A stretch of DNA of 64,000 bases from Symbiodinium natans (lineage: Eukaryota > Sar > Dinophyceae > Suessiales > Symbiodiniaceae): positions 2,154,525 to 2,218,524 of the forward strand of contig CAJNDS010000001.1 of assembly GCA_905221605.1 (NCBI GenBank), written 5' to 3'. The notes under the pieces were generated by a model that saw only the letters and a program-made list of their open reading frames with translations, did no database searches and had not been told where the DNA came from. Shown here one piece after another: positions 40,320 through 51,900 of the stretch. Both the position numbers and the translations under genes were made by a program. Every line of letters begins with the position of its first letter. The first letter of the stretch is position 1.

Positions 40320-40610
40320 GGGTTTAGGGTTTAGAGTTTAGGGTTTAGGGTTTAGGGTTTAGGGTTTAGGGTTTAGGGTTTAGGGTTTAGGGTTTAGGGT
40401 TTAGGGTTGCGGGTTTAGGGTTTAGGGTTCAGGGTTCAGGGTTTAGGGTTTGGGGTTTGGGGTTTGGGGTTTGGGGTTTGGGGTTTGGGGTTTGGGGTTT
40501 GGGGTTTGGGGTTTGGGTTTGGGGTTTTTTGGGGGTTTGGGGTTTGGGGTTTGGGGTTTGGGGTTTGGGGTTGGGTTTGGGGTTGGGGGTTTGGGGTTGT
40601 TTGGGGTTTA
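40320..40610 (+). repeat. TTTAGGG array changing to TTTGGGG
   Basis: A TTTAGGG block followed by an almost pure TTTGGGG block. Confidence 0.94.
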
Positions 40611-40709
40611 AGCTTAGGCTTAAGGAAGCCCACCACCTACCGACTCCCCTCTTCAAGTTCTCCATCGGATGCCTGAAGACCCTAGTTTCTTCAGGTACCT
40701 TGGACCAAC

Positions 40710-40870
40710 CCAAACCCCCAAACAAACCCCCAAACAAACCCCCAAACAAACCCCCAAACAAACCCCCAAACAAACCCCCAAACAAACCCCCAAACAAACC
40801 CCCAAACAAACCCCCAAACAAACCCCCAAACAAACCCCCAAACAAACCCCAAACCCCCAAACCCCCAAAC
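40710..40870 (-). repeat. CCCCCAAACAAA twelve-base satellite
   Basis: About 12 tandem copies of the 12-mer CCCCCAAACAAA, which looks like one CCCCCAAA octamer plus CAAA. Confidence 0.92.
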
Positions 40871-42164
40871 CCCTAACCCCTGAACACCTAATATAGCCTA
40901 AACCCCTAAACCCCTAAACCCCTAAACCCCTAAAGCCCTAAACCCTAAACCCCAGACCCTAAACCCTAAACCACACGCCCTAAACCCCAGATAGTCCTCC
41001 ATGTCCTCTATGATCGGGTTGAGAGTCCCCATGGGATGCTCCACTTGGAAAACCGGGGGACACAGGGATTCGGTAGCACCTACACCTTGGCGTAAGGTTT
41101 AGGGTTCAGGGTTTTTCGGCTTGAGTCTTTTGGGGCTGAGGATAGTCGAGGGTTTGGGGGGGGCTAGGGCTAGGGCTTCCAGTTGTAGGGTTGGAGGTTT
41201 AGGGCTTCGCCTTGTTTTGGGTTCATTGGTATGTGGGGATCACGTTGAGCCCCTAACAGCCTCAGCAAGAGGAGTGAGTCTACGTGGAGGTCCGGGGTGG
41301 AGGGTTTCCGTCTTAGGCTTCAAGGTTTACATTCCGGAATCGCCGTAACCTTCGATGAGTAGCTTTACTTGTGACCAAAGTTTCTTCGTGATTTTATCTA
41401 TGGTGCCCCCCCGCCCCCCGCCCCCCGCTCCCTTTCGTTTTAAGGGGGTTTCACCCGGGTTTAGGGCCTTGGGGACTAGGAGGGCCGAATCCGAAAAAGG
41501 GAATCAGGACCCATTAAAAGGGGGGGGGGGGTCCGAGGGGCTTGAGGGCCCAGACGGTAAGGCCTAAGAATCAATACAGTAATCCCTAAACCCTACACCC
41601 TACACCCTAAACCCTAAACTAAACCATAAACCCTAAACCCTAAAGCCTCCCCCTGTAACTTGAATTTATTAAAAAGTCCAACAACCGAAACTTTCCTCGA
41701 AACTCCTCGAAACTCCTCGAAACTTCCCCGGACCTGAACCCTTAATAGTTTCAATAAACCCTAAACCCTAAACCCTAAACCCTAAACCCAAAACCCAAAA
41801 CCCAAAACCCTAAAACCTAAACCCCCCCCACCCCCCCCAACCCCCCCCCCCCCACTCCCTCCACACAACCCCCAAACCCAGAAGAAGGCCTGGCCTCAAG
41901 GCTTTCACCACCCCTAAACCTTCAGGATTTAGGGCTTAGGATTTGAGAGGCTTAGGGTTGAGGATTCAGGGTTTAGGATTCAGGGCTTAGGATTAAATCA
42001 GGGTTTAGGGTTAAGGGTTTAGGATTGAGGGTTTAGGATTGGGCACTTAACAAATCCTAAGCTCTGCACTGCGACGTCGACTGGGACTCGGACACGTGCT
42101 GCACCCTCGTAGTGTATAAGTTATGATCTGCGATATGCAAATTGTAACATATTATGATTTGAGT

Positions 42165-42310
42165 GGGCATATTATATATATATACATATATACATATGGA
42201 TTTATGATCAACTATAAATCTGTGTATATACATAAATATACATATACATATATATACATAGCATATAGATATATATATATAAATATACATATATATATAT
42301 GTATATTCGC
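42165..42310. repeat. AT-rich TATATACA microsatellite
   Basis: Long TATATA/CATATA tract in the inter-gene region. Confidence 0.9.
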
Positions 42311-42769
42311 CTGGTTTCTGGCAGAACCCATTTTATAGCCTATGTACATGCGCTGTACACAAACTCGACAGTGGGTCGAATTGTGCTAGTGTACAGTTTG
42401 CTAGTGTACAGATTCCAGACTGACCGAAGAGAGAGGTCATCGTCTGAACAAAATGTGATTCGTGCAAGCTGAAATTGATTGACTTTTCGGTTCTGCTTGG
42501 ACAGCACCGGCTGTATTCAGCTGCAAGCCTGCAGGGTTGCTGGGTTTAGGGTTTAGGGCTTAGGGTTTAGGATTTAGGGTTTAGGGTTTAGGGTTTAGGG
42601 TTTAGGGTTTAGGGTTTAGGGTTTAGGGCTTAGGGCTTAGGGCTTAGGTCCTCAAGGTACACCCTTGAAGCCGAGAGAGGCCACCCTAAATCAACCTCAC
42701 TGGTTCTCAGTGAGTAAAGGAGGGGCCACGTCGCAAATCACTCCTTTCCTTAGATGCCGAGTTCACAAG

Positions 42770-42850
42770 CCCCCCAAAAAAGTGTATACTTTTTCAGTCC
42801 TATAGGGGATGAGAGTATCCCAAAAAGTGTAAAGTGTACGCATTCAGCTA
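42770..42850. repeat. Dispersed repeat family 12
   Basis: GTGTATAC...CCTATA...AAAAAGTGTAAAGTGTAC pattern shared with 48732-48805; palindromic GTATAC/GTAC ends. Confidence 0.65.
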
Positions 42851-42866
42851 TTAAGTTTCCCCTCTC

Positions 42867-42911
42867 CAGCAGGTCGTTCGGATCTGGCATCAGGTCGTCC
42901 AGCCCCACCTC
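42867..42911 (-). CDS. Gene B exon 31 (last traced)
   Basis: Encodes EVGLDDLMPDPNDLL; almost identical in DNA to A exon 31. GA donor inferred. Confidence 0.7.
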
Positions 42912-45900
42912 CTGCCGGCTGAGGGTTAGGGCTTAGGGCTGACGGGGTTTATAGGGTTTGGGTTTCGGGGTTTGAGGTTTACGGCTTGGGGTTTAGGGCT
43001 TGGAGTTTAGGAGTTAGGGTTTAGGGTTTCGGGTCGAGCCCGGCCCTTCCTTTGGTTTTTAAGACCCTGGCGGGTGCGGGCTCGGATTAGGGTGCAAGCA
43101 AACCAGTCGGCCCGTGCGTAGAATTCCAGTCCCCCTCCCCCATCCCCCTAGCCACCAAAAACCCGAAACAAGCATGCACCCCGGCTGTGGGGATGGGGCT
43201 TTATTTAGGGGTTTCCGACATTAGCGGGTACCTTGCTGGGGTCCCTATTCTAAAGGAATCCTGCTATTTGGGGGTCAACTATGGGGGTCCCCTAGTTTCG
43301 CAAACATTAGACCCTAAGCCCTAAACCCTAAACCCTAAACCCTAAACCCTAAACCCCAAACCCTAAACCCTAACCCAAAACCGAAAACCCAAAACCCAAA
43401 ACCCAAAACCCAAAACCCTAAACCCTAAACCCTAAACCCTACCCCCCCCCCCCTCCATCTGGGGTGAGGTAGTTGAGGGACTTGGGGTTCGTTGCCTTGG
43501 CGACGGCTGTGGCTTCAGACATGACCTGCAAGCAAGCAGTCTTGTTAAGAACCCCCAAGCATCCCCGTATTGCCGTTATAGGGAGGATTATTGTTTGTTT
43601 TTTTGGGGAGTCCTTATGCAATTAGTAAGAAGCTCTACACAACTCTGGGCACGGGGGATGAGGATGTAGGGCTGAGTTCTCTACATCGTGGCCTGCTCTT
43701 GGGTCCCTGTTATAACACGGCCACATATATTTAGAGCGATATCTAGAACATTCTAGAAGCAGCCCAGTACGAAGTGGTATCGTTTTGCACCGCAGCTTGA
43801 GTGAACTGTGCTCTCCGTGTCCTCTGCGACCGTAGGCTCATCAGGTGCAACTTTCTGAGAAGGGTTTAGGGCATAGGGCATATCGGGCTTAGGGCTTATA
43901 GGTCTTGGGCTTTAGGGCTGGTGCCATCTCTTATAACAAGCTTGGCTTACAGCCTTCTCATGTTGCCGACTTGCAGACAAGAAGCCAGACTCCAATCATG
44001 AAGGCCAAGACCCCAAACCCTCAGAGGGTATCACCGCAGCTCCCACTCTTAAACCGCCAAGTCCCCCTAAACCAAAAACCTAAACCCCAAACCCTAAACC
44101 CTAAACCCTGAACCCTAAACCCTAAACCCTAAACCCTGAACCCGACGCATGTTAAGCCAGGCGCAAGCGACTCCGTAGGGTTCAGGGGTTCAGGGGTTCA
44201 GGGGTTCAGGGTTTCGGGTTTCGGGTTCTGACTCAGACTCGCTGACTTTCGAGCTTGGGGCTTCAAAGCTGAGAGCTTATAGGGTTTAGGGTTTAGGGTA
44301 TAGGGCTTGGGGTTTCGGGTTTAGGGTTTAGGGTTTAGGGTTTAGGGTCTAGGGTCTAGGGTCTAGGGTCTAGGGTCTAGGGTCTAGGGTATAGGGTATA
44401 GGGTTTAGGGTTTAGGGTATAGGGTTTAGGGTCTAGGGTATAGGGTTTAGGGTTTAGGGTTTAGGGTATAGGGCTCGGGGTTTAGGGTTTAGAGTTCAGG
44501 GTTTAGGGTTTAGGGTTTAGGGCTTGGGGTTGAGGGTTTAGGGTTTAGGGTTTAGGGTTGAGGGTTTAGGGCTTGCCCAACTCTGGAGGGCGCAAGGTGC
44601 CTCGCCGCCCGCTGGGTCCACGTCTTCGCAGAAGTTCTGCATAATTTGGAGGGGCACCTGGAAGGCTATAGGGTTTAGGGTTTGGGGTTTGGGGTTTAGG
44701 GTTTAGGGTTTGGGGTTTAGGGTTGAGGGTTTAGGGATTTAGGGTTTAGGGTTGAGGGTTTAGGGTTTAGGGTTGAGGGTTGAGGGTTTAGGGTTGAGGG
44801 TTTAGGGTTTAGGGTTTAGGGTTTGGGGTTTAGGGTTTGAGGGTGCAGGAAAAAAGCCTTAGGAGGGACCCGAAAGGCCCCCCACCCCCTCCCTCCCTCC
44901 CTCCCCCACCCCCGCGGTCAGGGCGCGCTTTTGCTGCAGGGCTTATAAAACCAACCACTCCCACACCACGGGGGGGGGGGGGGAGGGCCGCGGCGGGCAA
45001 CCGTATATGCTACCCCCCAGTGTGGAGCCTAAACCTGAACCCTGAACCTGGAGCCCTAAGACCTGAACCCACCACGACCCACAGGGGCCAAGAGGGGAAC
45101 CCGAAACCTTCACCCTTCAACCTACTGGCTCTTAGTAGGAATGATGGAATCAGGCACCCTATATAAGCCCTTTAAAGGTTTATCTAGGGGATATATATGG
45201 TACCAGATTCCATAACACCCGGCTAAAAGCCACTAAGTTTAGCTAGAAGAGCCTTCGGGTGTGCTAGGGCCTAGGAGTTAGGGCTTGGATTTAGGTTTAC
45301 GGGTTTGGCGAAAGACACTAAACCCTAAACCGGCCCTAAACCCTAAACCCTAAACCCTAAACCCTAAACCCTAAACCCTAAACCCTAAACCCTAAACCTG
45401 TACTTTTTGGGGGGAGGTGAAGCTCTGCCAAGGGGCGAAAGGCACATTTAGCCGCTGAGCTGCCTCCATGATGGCGATCAGAAACTTTTGTCGGATCTGC
45501 CTCGAAAGAAAGCCGAGACCCAGGAGCAACCTAGGAACAAAACAAGGGTACCCTTTAGGGTGTGCAGTGGGATTATAAGGGAACCCCAAGCCTAGAAAAA
45601 GGAAGTAGGGGCCTACTCCGGATCCTATGAAAGCCGAGCATCTAAGGAAGCAGCGGCGACTTGAATCGTTGAGGACTGAGGGATCCTCGTTAGGGTTTAT
45701 AAGGTTTAGGGTTTAGGTGTCCGGTTTTGGGTTTCGAGTAGAAGGTGCCAGGACTTAGAACCCTAGACCCAAGTGACTTCGAACCCTTGACGCGAGAACT
45801 CGAACCGTCAAACCGGAAGCCTCGACCCTCAGCCCTCAGCACTAAACCCACTCAACCCTGAGCCCTAAACCCTAAACCCTGAACCCTAAACCCTTAACCC

Positions 45901-48900
45901 TAAACCCTAAGCCTCAAACCCTGGCCCGCAACCCCTAAACCAAAAAAATCCTAAAACCCTAAGGCCTAAACCCTGAAACCCAGAACGTCCCGAAGCCCCG
46001 TCGCTCACCTGTGGGACACGCCCACCATGGGGAAGAAGATGATCTCGATGTTGTAGCCGTTGCCTCACTAAGACTTCGGGGTTTAGGGTCTAGGGCTGTG
46101 AACCATAAGTGCCTAAACCCTAAACCCGAAACTCTAAACACGAAGGCCCCTATGAACCCTGAAACCCTACAACCCTAAGCCCAAGGGCTTTGAGGGAGCT
46201 CACTGTGATGCCAGGAGGCTCGTCGACGTGATGTGGCACTTCCTTAGCTTCCAAAGGGATCCTATACTAAGCCCAACTGCTAGGGTTTAGGGTTTAGGGT
46301 TTAGGGTTTCGGGTTTAGGGTTTGGGGTTTAGGGTTTAGGGTTTAGGGTTTAGGGTTTAGGGTTTAGGGTTTAGGGTTTAGTGTTTAGGGTTTAGGGTTT
46401 AGGGTTGAACCCTAAAGAGTACCGTATACTATGGGGTCATTCTTGGGAACTGCTGCCACCCTGACTACGGACTAATTACCCTAAACCCTACGTAATCAAA
46501 CCCCAATAAAGGCCCCAATTCGGGCTTAACAAAAGTACTTTGGGCCATGTTTTGCTAGGGTGGGGGGGGGGGGGTAGTTACACAACAAGGTTATATAGGG
46601 CTCAGGGATGCTTAGGGTTTAGAGTTTAGGGTTTAGGGCTTAGGGTTTAGGGTTGAGAGATCATTCGGGGAGTTTAGGGCGTCGGAGGGTCTGGTAGTTG
46701 TCCTGCTGGATGTCCGGCGACTCCTTGATCCAGCGCTTGCCAAACTCCTCCCCGCCAGGGGCGCGTGAGATGCAAACCCTATAGGGTATAGGATTAGGGG
46801 GACCCTTGTGGAAACAGACCCTCTGAATAAGGTCCCTGTTTAAGAGAGCCAGAAGAGGGTAAAGAAGGGCTCCCTTTTCAAGGACCCCCTTATCCTACCT
46901 GGGACCCTAGACCCACAACGTCACCCCAAACTTGGGATGTTTCCCTGATACTAACGGTCCTTAAGAGGGATTGTAATTGCCGCGGGGGGTCCCTATCTTG
47001 GACTGTTCGTATAAGGGGGGAACATCCCGACGCCAGACCATGAACCCGAAACCCCGTTTTTTTGGTATTTTGCGGGGAAAAAGGGCCCAACTAAGGGGTA
47101 TAAGGAGGGACCCCTGAAAAACGCCACACGGGGGCCTCGTAACATCCCCTGTACCTAAGCGCCCCACCCCAGACCCGCATCATGAACTCTGAACACCTCA
47201 AGCCGGAACTTCGAACCTGATTTAGGGTTTAGGGTTTAGGGTTTAGGGTTTAGGGTTTAGGGTTTAGGGTTTAGGGTTTAGGGTTTAGGGTTCAGGGTTT
47301 ATTTGGGGTCTAGGGAGCCCTGCACACTAAACCATCCCCCCAAACTCTCAACCCCCGGCCTGCAGCCTCTGGACTTTCTGCAGAGGGCTCCGTGTGCTGA
47401 TGCCGATGTTCAGCAGGACAGTCTTCGTGGGCCTGGCTTCGGACACGCGAAACCCCAAACCCCAAACCCTGAACCCTCAAACCCTAAACCCTAAACCCTA
47501 AACCCTAAAGACCCTAAACCCTGAACCCTCAACCCCCGAAGCACTTGGTAGCTTCGTGAGGAGTCTAGGGATCGGTGTTTAAGGGCTCTGGGCTCGGTAA
47601 CTTTGCGGATGACCGACTCGTTTTTACACCCTTTCCACTATAATACTTCATGGGTTTCCCTACTACCCCCCTCTATACTACCCGACTGGGTAATAGGGGA
47701 ACCCATGAATACTGGGCTCTGGTACGCAGACCTTCAGGCTTTTTGAGGCATGTAGGTTTACATAGCTTATATTATAGCATTTATAGCTAAAGTTTTGGGG
47801 GGCTTGCAACCCTAAAGGGGGAAGGGGGTAGAGGTCTACATAGGGCGGGTGGGTTTAGGGCTTTAGCATGTAGGGGCGTTCGGAAACCTCAAACTTCCGG
47901 GCATCTGAAAGGCATGAGGCGGCTCGGATTTGTTTTTGTCCTAGCTTCTTCCTTAGTTTCACTGGTGCGTATATACAGATACACACATACATTGCTTCGA
48001 TATTTTTTTGGGTCGAGGGGTCTGGGTACGCACCATCGAAGCCTAAAAACTCTAAAGCAAAACCGAAAAGCCAAGCCGCGACGCTTTCCCATTGCGCCGG
48101 GGGGACGCTAAACCCTAAACCCTGAACCCTAAACCCTAGGGTGCCAAAAAGAGAGGGGTCGCAGGTGTCCATGGGTTTGCTGGCAAGGTGTTTTTGGGGG
48201 GCGCTGCCGTACTCCAAACCTGCGGCTACCTTAAGCCCAGCATTGAAGGGGCTTAACGTTTGGGGTTTCGGGTCTTAGGAGGCGCCTGGAGCTTGAGGAT
48301 TTGTTCGGGTTTATGTACCAGGGCTTAGGGCACCTTTGCTACAACGGTCCGGGGGTTGCCTCCTTAAACCCTGAAGCCTAGGGCCCCTAAACCCTAAACC
48401 CTAAACCCTAAACCCTAAACCCTAAACCCTAAATCCTAAACCCTAAACCCTAAACCCTAAACCCTAAACCCTAAACCCTTCATGAAGGAGCCTTCGAGTC
48501 CAATTCTGGATGATCAGCTCGTTGAACGCCTTGTGGCTGACCCAGACCTCTTGCAGTCGAGGTGGGCTTAGGGTTTAGGGTTTAGGGTTTAGGGTTTTAG
48601 GGTTTAGGGTTTAGGGTTTAGGGTTTAGGGTTTAGGGTTTAGGGTTTAGGGTTTAGGGTTAGGGTTGAGGGTGTGGGGTTTGGGGTTTAGGGTTTAAGGT
48701 TCTTAGTTTGCTGAGTTCATAAGGCCACCCAACGGTATACACTTACAATTCTATAAGGGGTTATATTCTCCCAAAAAAGTGTAAAGTGTACTCTGCTACT
48801 GAGTCTTTCGCTCGAGGTGGGGTTAGGCATGTGGGTTTTGGGGTTTGGGGGCTCAGAGCTTGGAGCTTTTCAGGGTTTAGGGTTGAGGGGTTGGAGGTTA

Positions 48901-51900
48901 GGACTTAGGGTTTTTGAAATAAGGTTGGGGTTTGGGGGCTTAGAGCTTGGAGCGTTTTAGGGTTAGGGTTTTCGAGTTTAGGGTGGCTGGCTCAGAGGTT
49001 TTGGGGATAATGGGTTCAGGCGTTAGTCTCTGGGGGCTTAGGGTTTTCGAGCTCTGGGTGTCGGGCTTTGGGGTTGAGGGTTTTTGGCTTTTCGGGCTAA
49101 GGGGTTAGGCTCAGGGCTTTCCGGGCTCCTTGGGGGACTGCAGAGTTCATTGCGTTAGGCTTTGAAACCCCATGCCAAACCTAAACCCTAGACCCTGAGT
49201 CCTAGCCCTTAAACCTGAACCCTACTGCCTAGACCATAAAGTTTAGGGCTTTGGGGTCTCCGAGGGCTTTAAGGCTTGAGGCTTTCGAGTTCGGACTTCT
49301 CGCCTGCTTCATCTCAAAGTTGCGGATCACCACATACATCATGGTGATGTTCTCCTGGGATTGTTTAGAGTTCAGGGTTCAGGGTTCAGGGTTTAGTAAA
49401 GTTTAGGGTTTAGGGCTAGGGTTTAGGGTTTAGGGTAAACCCTAAACCCTAAACCCTAAATCCTAAGCCCGATCCTAAACCCTAGAACTCGAAACCGCCT
49501 CAAGACCACTACCCAACCTGAACCGTTAAATTGGTCTTATTGTGCCCCTCTGCCCGAACAGGGGGTTTTTTTAGCCCGAACCCTAAACCCTGTAAACCTT
49601 TCGTGGATCAGGGTTTAGGGTTTAGGGTTTAGGGTTTAGGGTTTGTTTAGGGTTTAGGGTTTAGGGTTTAGGGTTTAGGGTTTAGGGTTTAGGGTTTAGG
49701 GTTTAGGGTTTAGGGTTTAGGGTTTAGGGTTTAGGGTTTAGGGTTTAGGGTTTAGGGTTTAGGGTTTAGGGTTTAGGGGCTGGGGTTGAAGCCACCAAGC
49801 GGCGACGAAACCCACGAGGGCGTTCGACATCCCAGATGCCCCAGTGTGGTTCAGTGTGACAAGATCCCCAACGTAGAATGGCCTCGCAAGGCTTCTAGGG
49901 CTTAGGGACATTTGGCTTACTTACATTCCCGAAGCATCCCACCAAAATTCCCCCCTGATTGAATCACCCACACCCTAAACCCTAAACCCCAAACCCCAAA
50001 CCCTAAACAGCAAAATGTGCAAACATGTAACTAGGGGAGGGGGAGAGGGGGGGGGGGGGGGGCGGGTGGCTGCCCAAAGTTACCATAGGGCTGCAGCCCG
50101 ACATTCGGCTTCGCCTGAACATCCGAGCAGATAAACTACCCCTTAGTGAAGGAATGAATATGTACATATATCTATATGTGTATATATATATATATGCCTA
50201 TACTCACCTTAGGCTTCCCTTGAAGCTTCAGGAGCATTCCTTCCTTGAAAGTGCTGGGATTTGGGAAACCAAACCCTAAAAACCCTGAACCTAAACTCTC
50301 TACACAAACCCGCCTGGTGCCACCAAGTACCCCTTATAAGACCCTAAGTGGGGCGAAATAGGGCCTCTTAATCTACGTAGACAATGAAACCTAGCCAGCC
50401 TACTGGGGGGGGTTCCGAAAATAGGGGTACCCTTTTTGGGTGGTCCCCATTGAATGAAGGGGGCTCTATTCTATTCAGGGTCTAAAAGGGCAACCCCTAT
50501 TTGGGGAAATATCTCTTTGCATACGCCCAAATACTAATCAGCCCGGGTGGCTTGTAGAGGGACATTCGCAGCAGGCTGATGGTGCTTGGCCCGAGCCTTG
50601 TTTGTAGGAGGGGCTTTGAAAATACTCATATACCTTAAGACCCCCAAACCCACTTTGCTGTAGGGGTTAGGGTTTTCACAAGGGTTTAGGGTTTAGGGTT
50701 TAGGGTTTAGGGTTAGGGTCTTAGTATAAATCCTCTTGTAGGATTCTTGGGAACCCTACAGAAAGGTAGGTTTTATACCAAATAGCCCACGGCAACATGC
50801 CACAAGACAAGAGTTCTACAATGATGCTTTTGGTGTTTGCTACCGTGTCCGGGGAGTTTCAGGGTTGCTTTTCGGGGCGTTTAGGCGGCTTTTTTGTGGA
50901 GTTTTTGGTGCTCAGGGTGCAGGGCTTAGGGTTTGGGGGCTGGGGGGTGGTAAGGTTTGCCTAGGAAAGAACAAGGTTCGGGGATTCGCGCCTGGAAAGC
51001 CTGCGACACGGAGTCAGAATATTTGCCACCCCTAATTATCAGACTCCCAAAGATCCACGTCCCTGACCCCTGAACCCCAAAGCCTAAACCCTAAACCCTA
51101 GCCCTAAACCCTAAACCCAACCCTCCAGTTTTGGGGGTTCCTTTGGCCCCCAAGGGAACATCCAAGCAGCTCGAGCATGAAGCCGCCAGAGGCCGCCCCC
51201 GAGAGCAGCAGACCTCGCGAGGCTTCAAGAGTCCTAGCCCTCAAAAGGAGGGGGTTTAGGGTTTAGGGTTTAGGGTTTAGGGTTTAGGGTTTAGGGCTTA
51301 GGGCTTAGGGCTTAGGGCTTAGGGCTTAGGGCTTTAGGTTTAGGGTTGAGGGCTTAGGGTTTATGTCAACCTGTCCGCTGAGGATCTTCAAGATGAAAGC
51401 ATGTAAGAGCCGGCTTGTTGCGAGCTTCGGGGCGAAGGGAGACAATCAGGTTCCGCCTTGTGCTTAGGGTCTAGGACGAACTCTGGGGGCACTAAACCCT
51501 CAACCCTAAACCATCAACCCTCAACCCTCAACCATCAACCCTCAACCCTAAACCCTAAACCCTAAACCCTAAACCCTAAACCCTGACTTTGTATGGCTTT
51601 GGGGCCCCCGCAGCTATGGAGTGGGGAGTTGCCAGGTGGGGAGTTGTCACGCAGGCACCGTAGTTCTAGAGCTAACCCTACCTGAAACCCTCTTTACCCA
51701 CAGTTTGAAGGGTTATACCTACTAAATAGGGCTACTAATCTGCAGGTAAATAGGGCCCCAGGTAGGCCCAAAGCCCAAAGCCCAAAGCCCCAAACCCTAA
51801 ACCCTATATAACTACACCGGCAATACGCCAAAAACTCAAGTTTGGGGTTGGGGGTTGGGGTCAGGCTCCAAAACCCCACCATCTACTGTCCGGGCACTGC

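Larger units (their letters stand above)
36640..42860. other. Region between genes A and B
   Basis: Holds arrays, poly-C, a 12-bp satellite, one family 1 element, and the candidate exons listed separately. The 3' end of B and the 5' end of A must lie here, but no stop codon, polyadenylation signal or promoter could be recognised. Stretch 41.65-42.5 kb shows nothing clear beyond poly-C and AT repeats. Confidence 0.5.

Noticed and set aside
40429-40896. Long overlapping ORFs on both strands
   Set aside because: Products of TTTGGGG and CCCCCAAACAAA repeats, open in many frames because the units lack stops.
41000-41070. Open readings on both strands (minus VEHPMGTLNPIIEDMEDYLG; plus VLHVLYDRVESPHG)
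   Set aside because: Neither has a clear AG|G acceptor nor a copy elsewhere, so strand and coding status cannot be decided.
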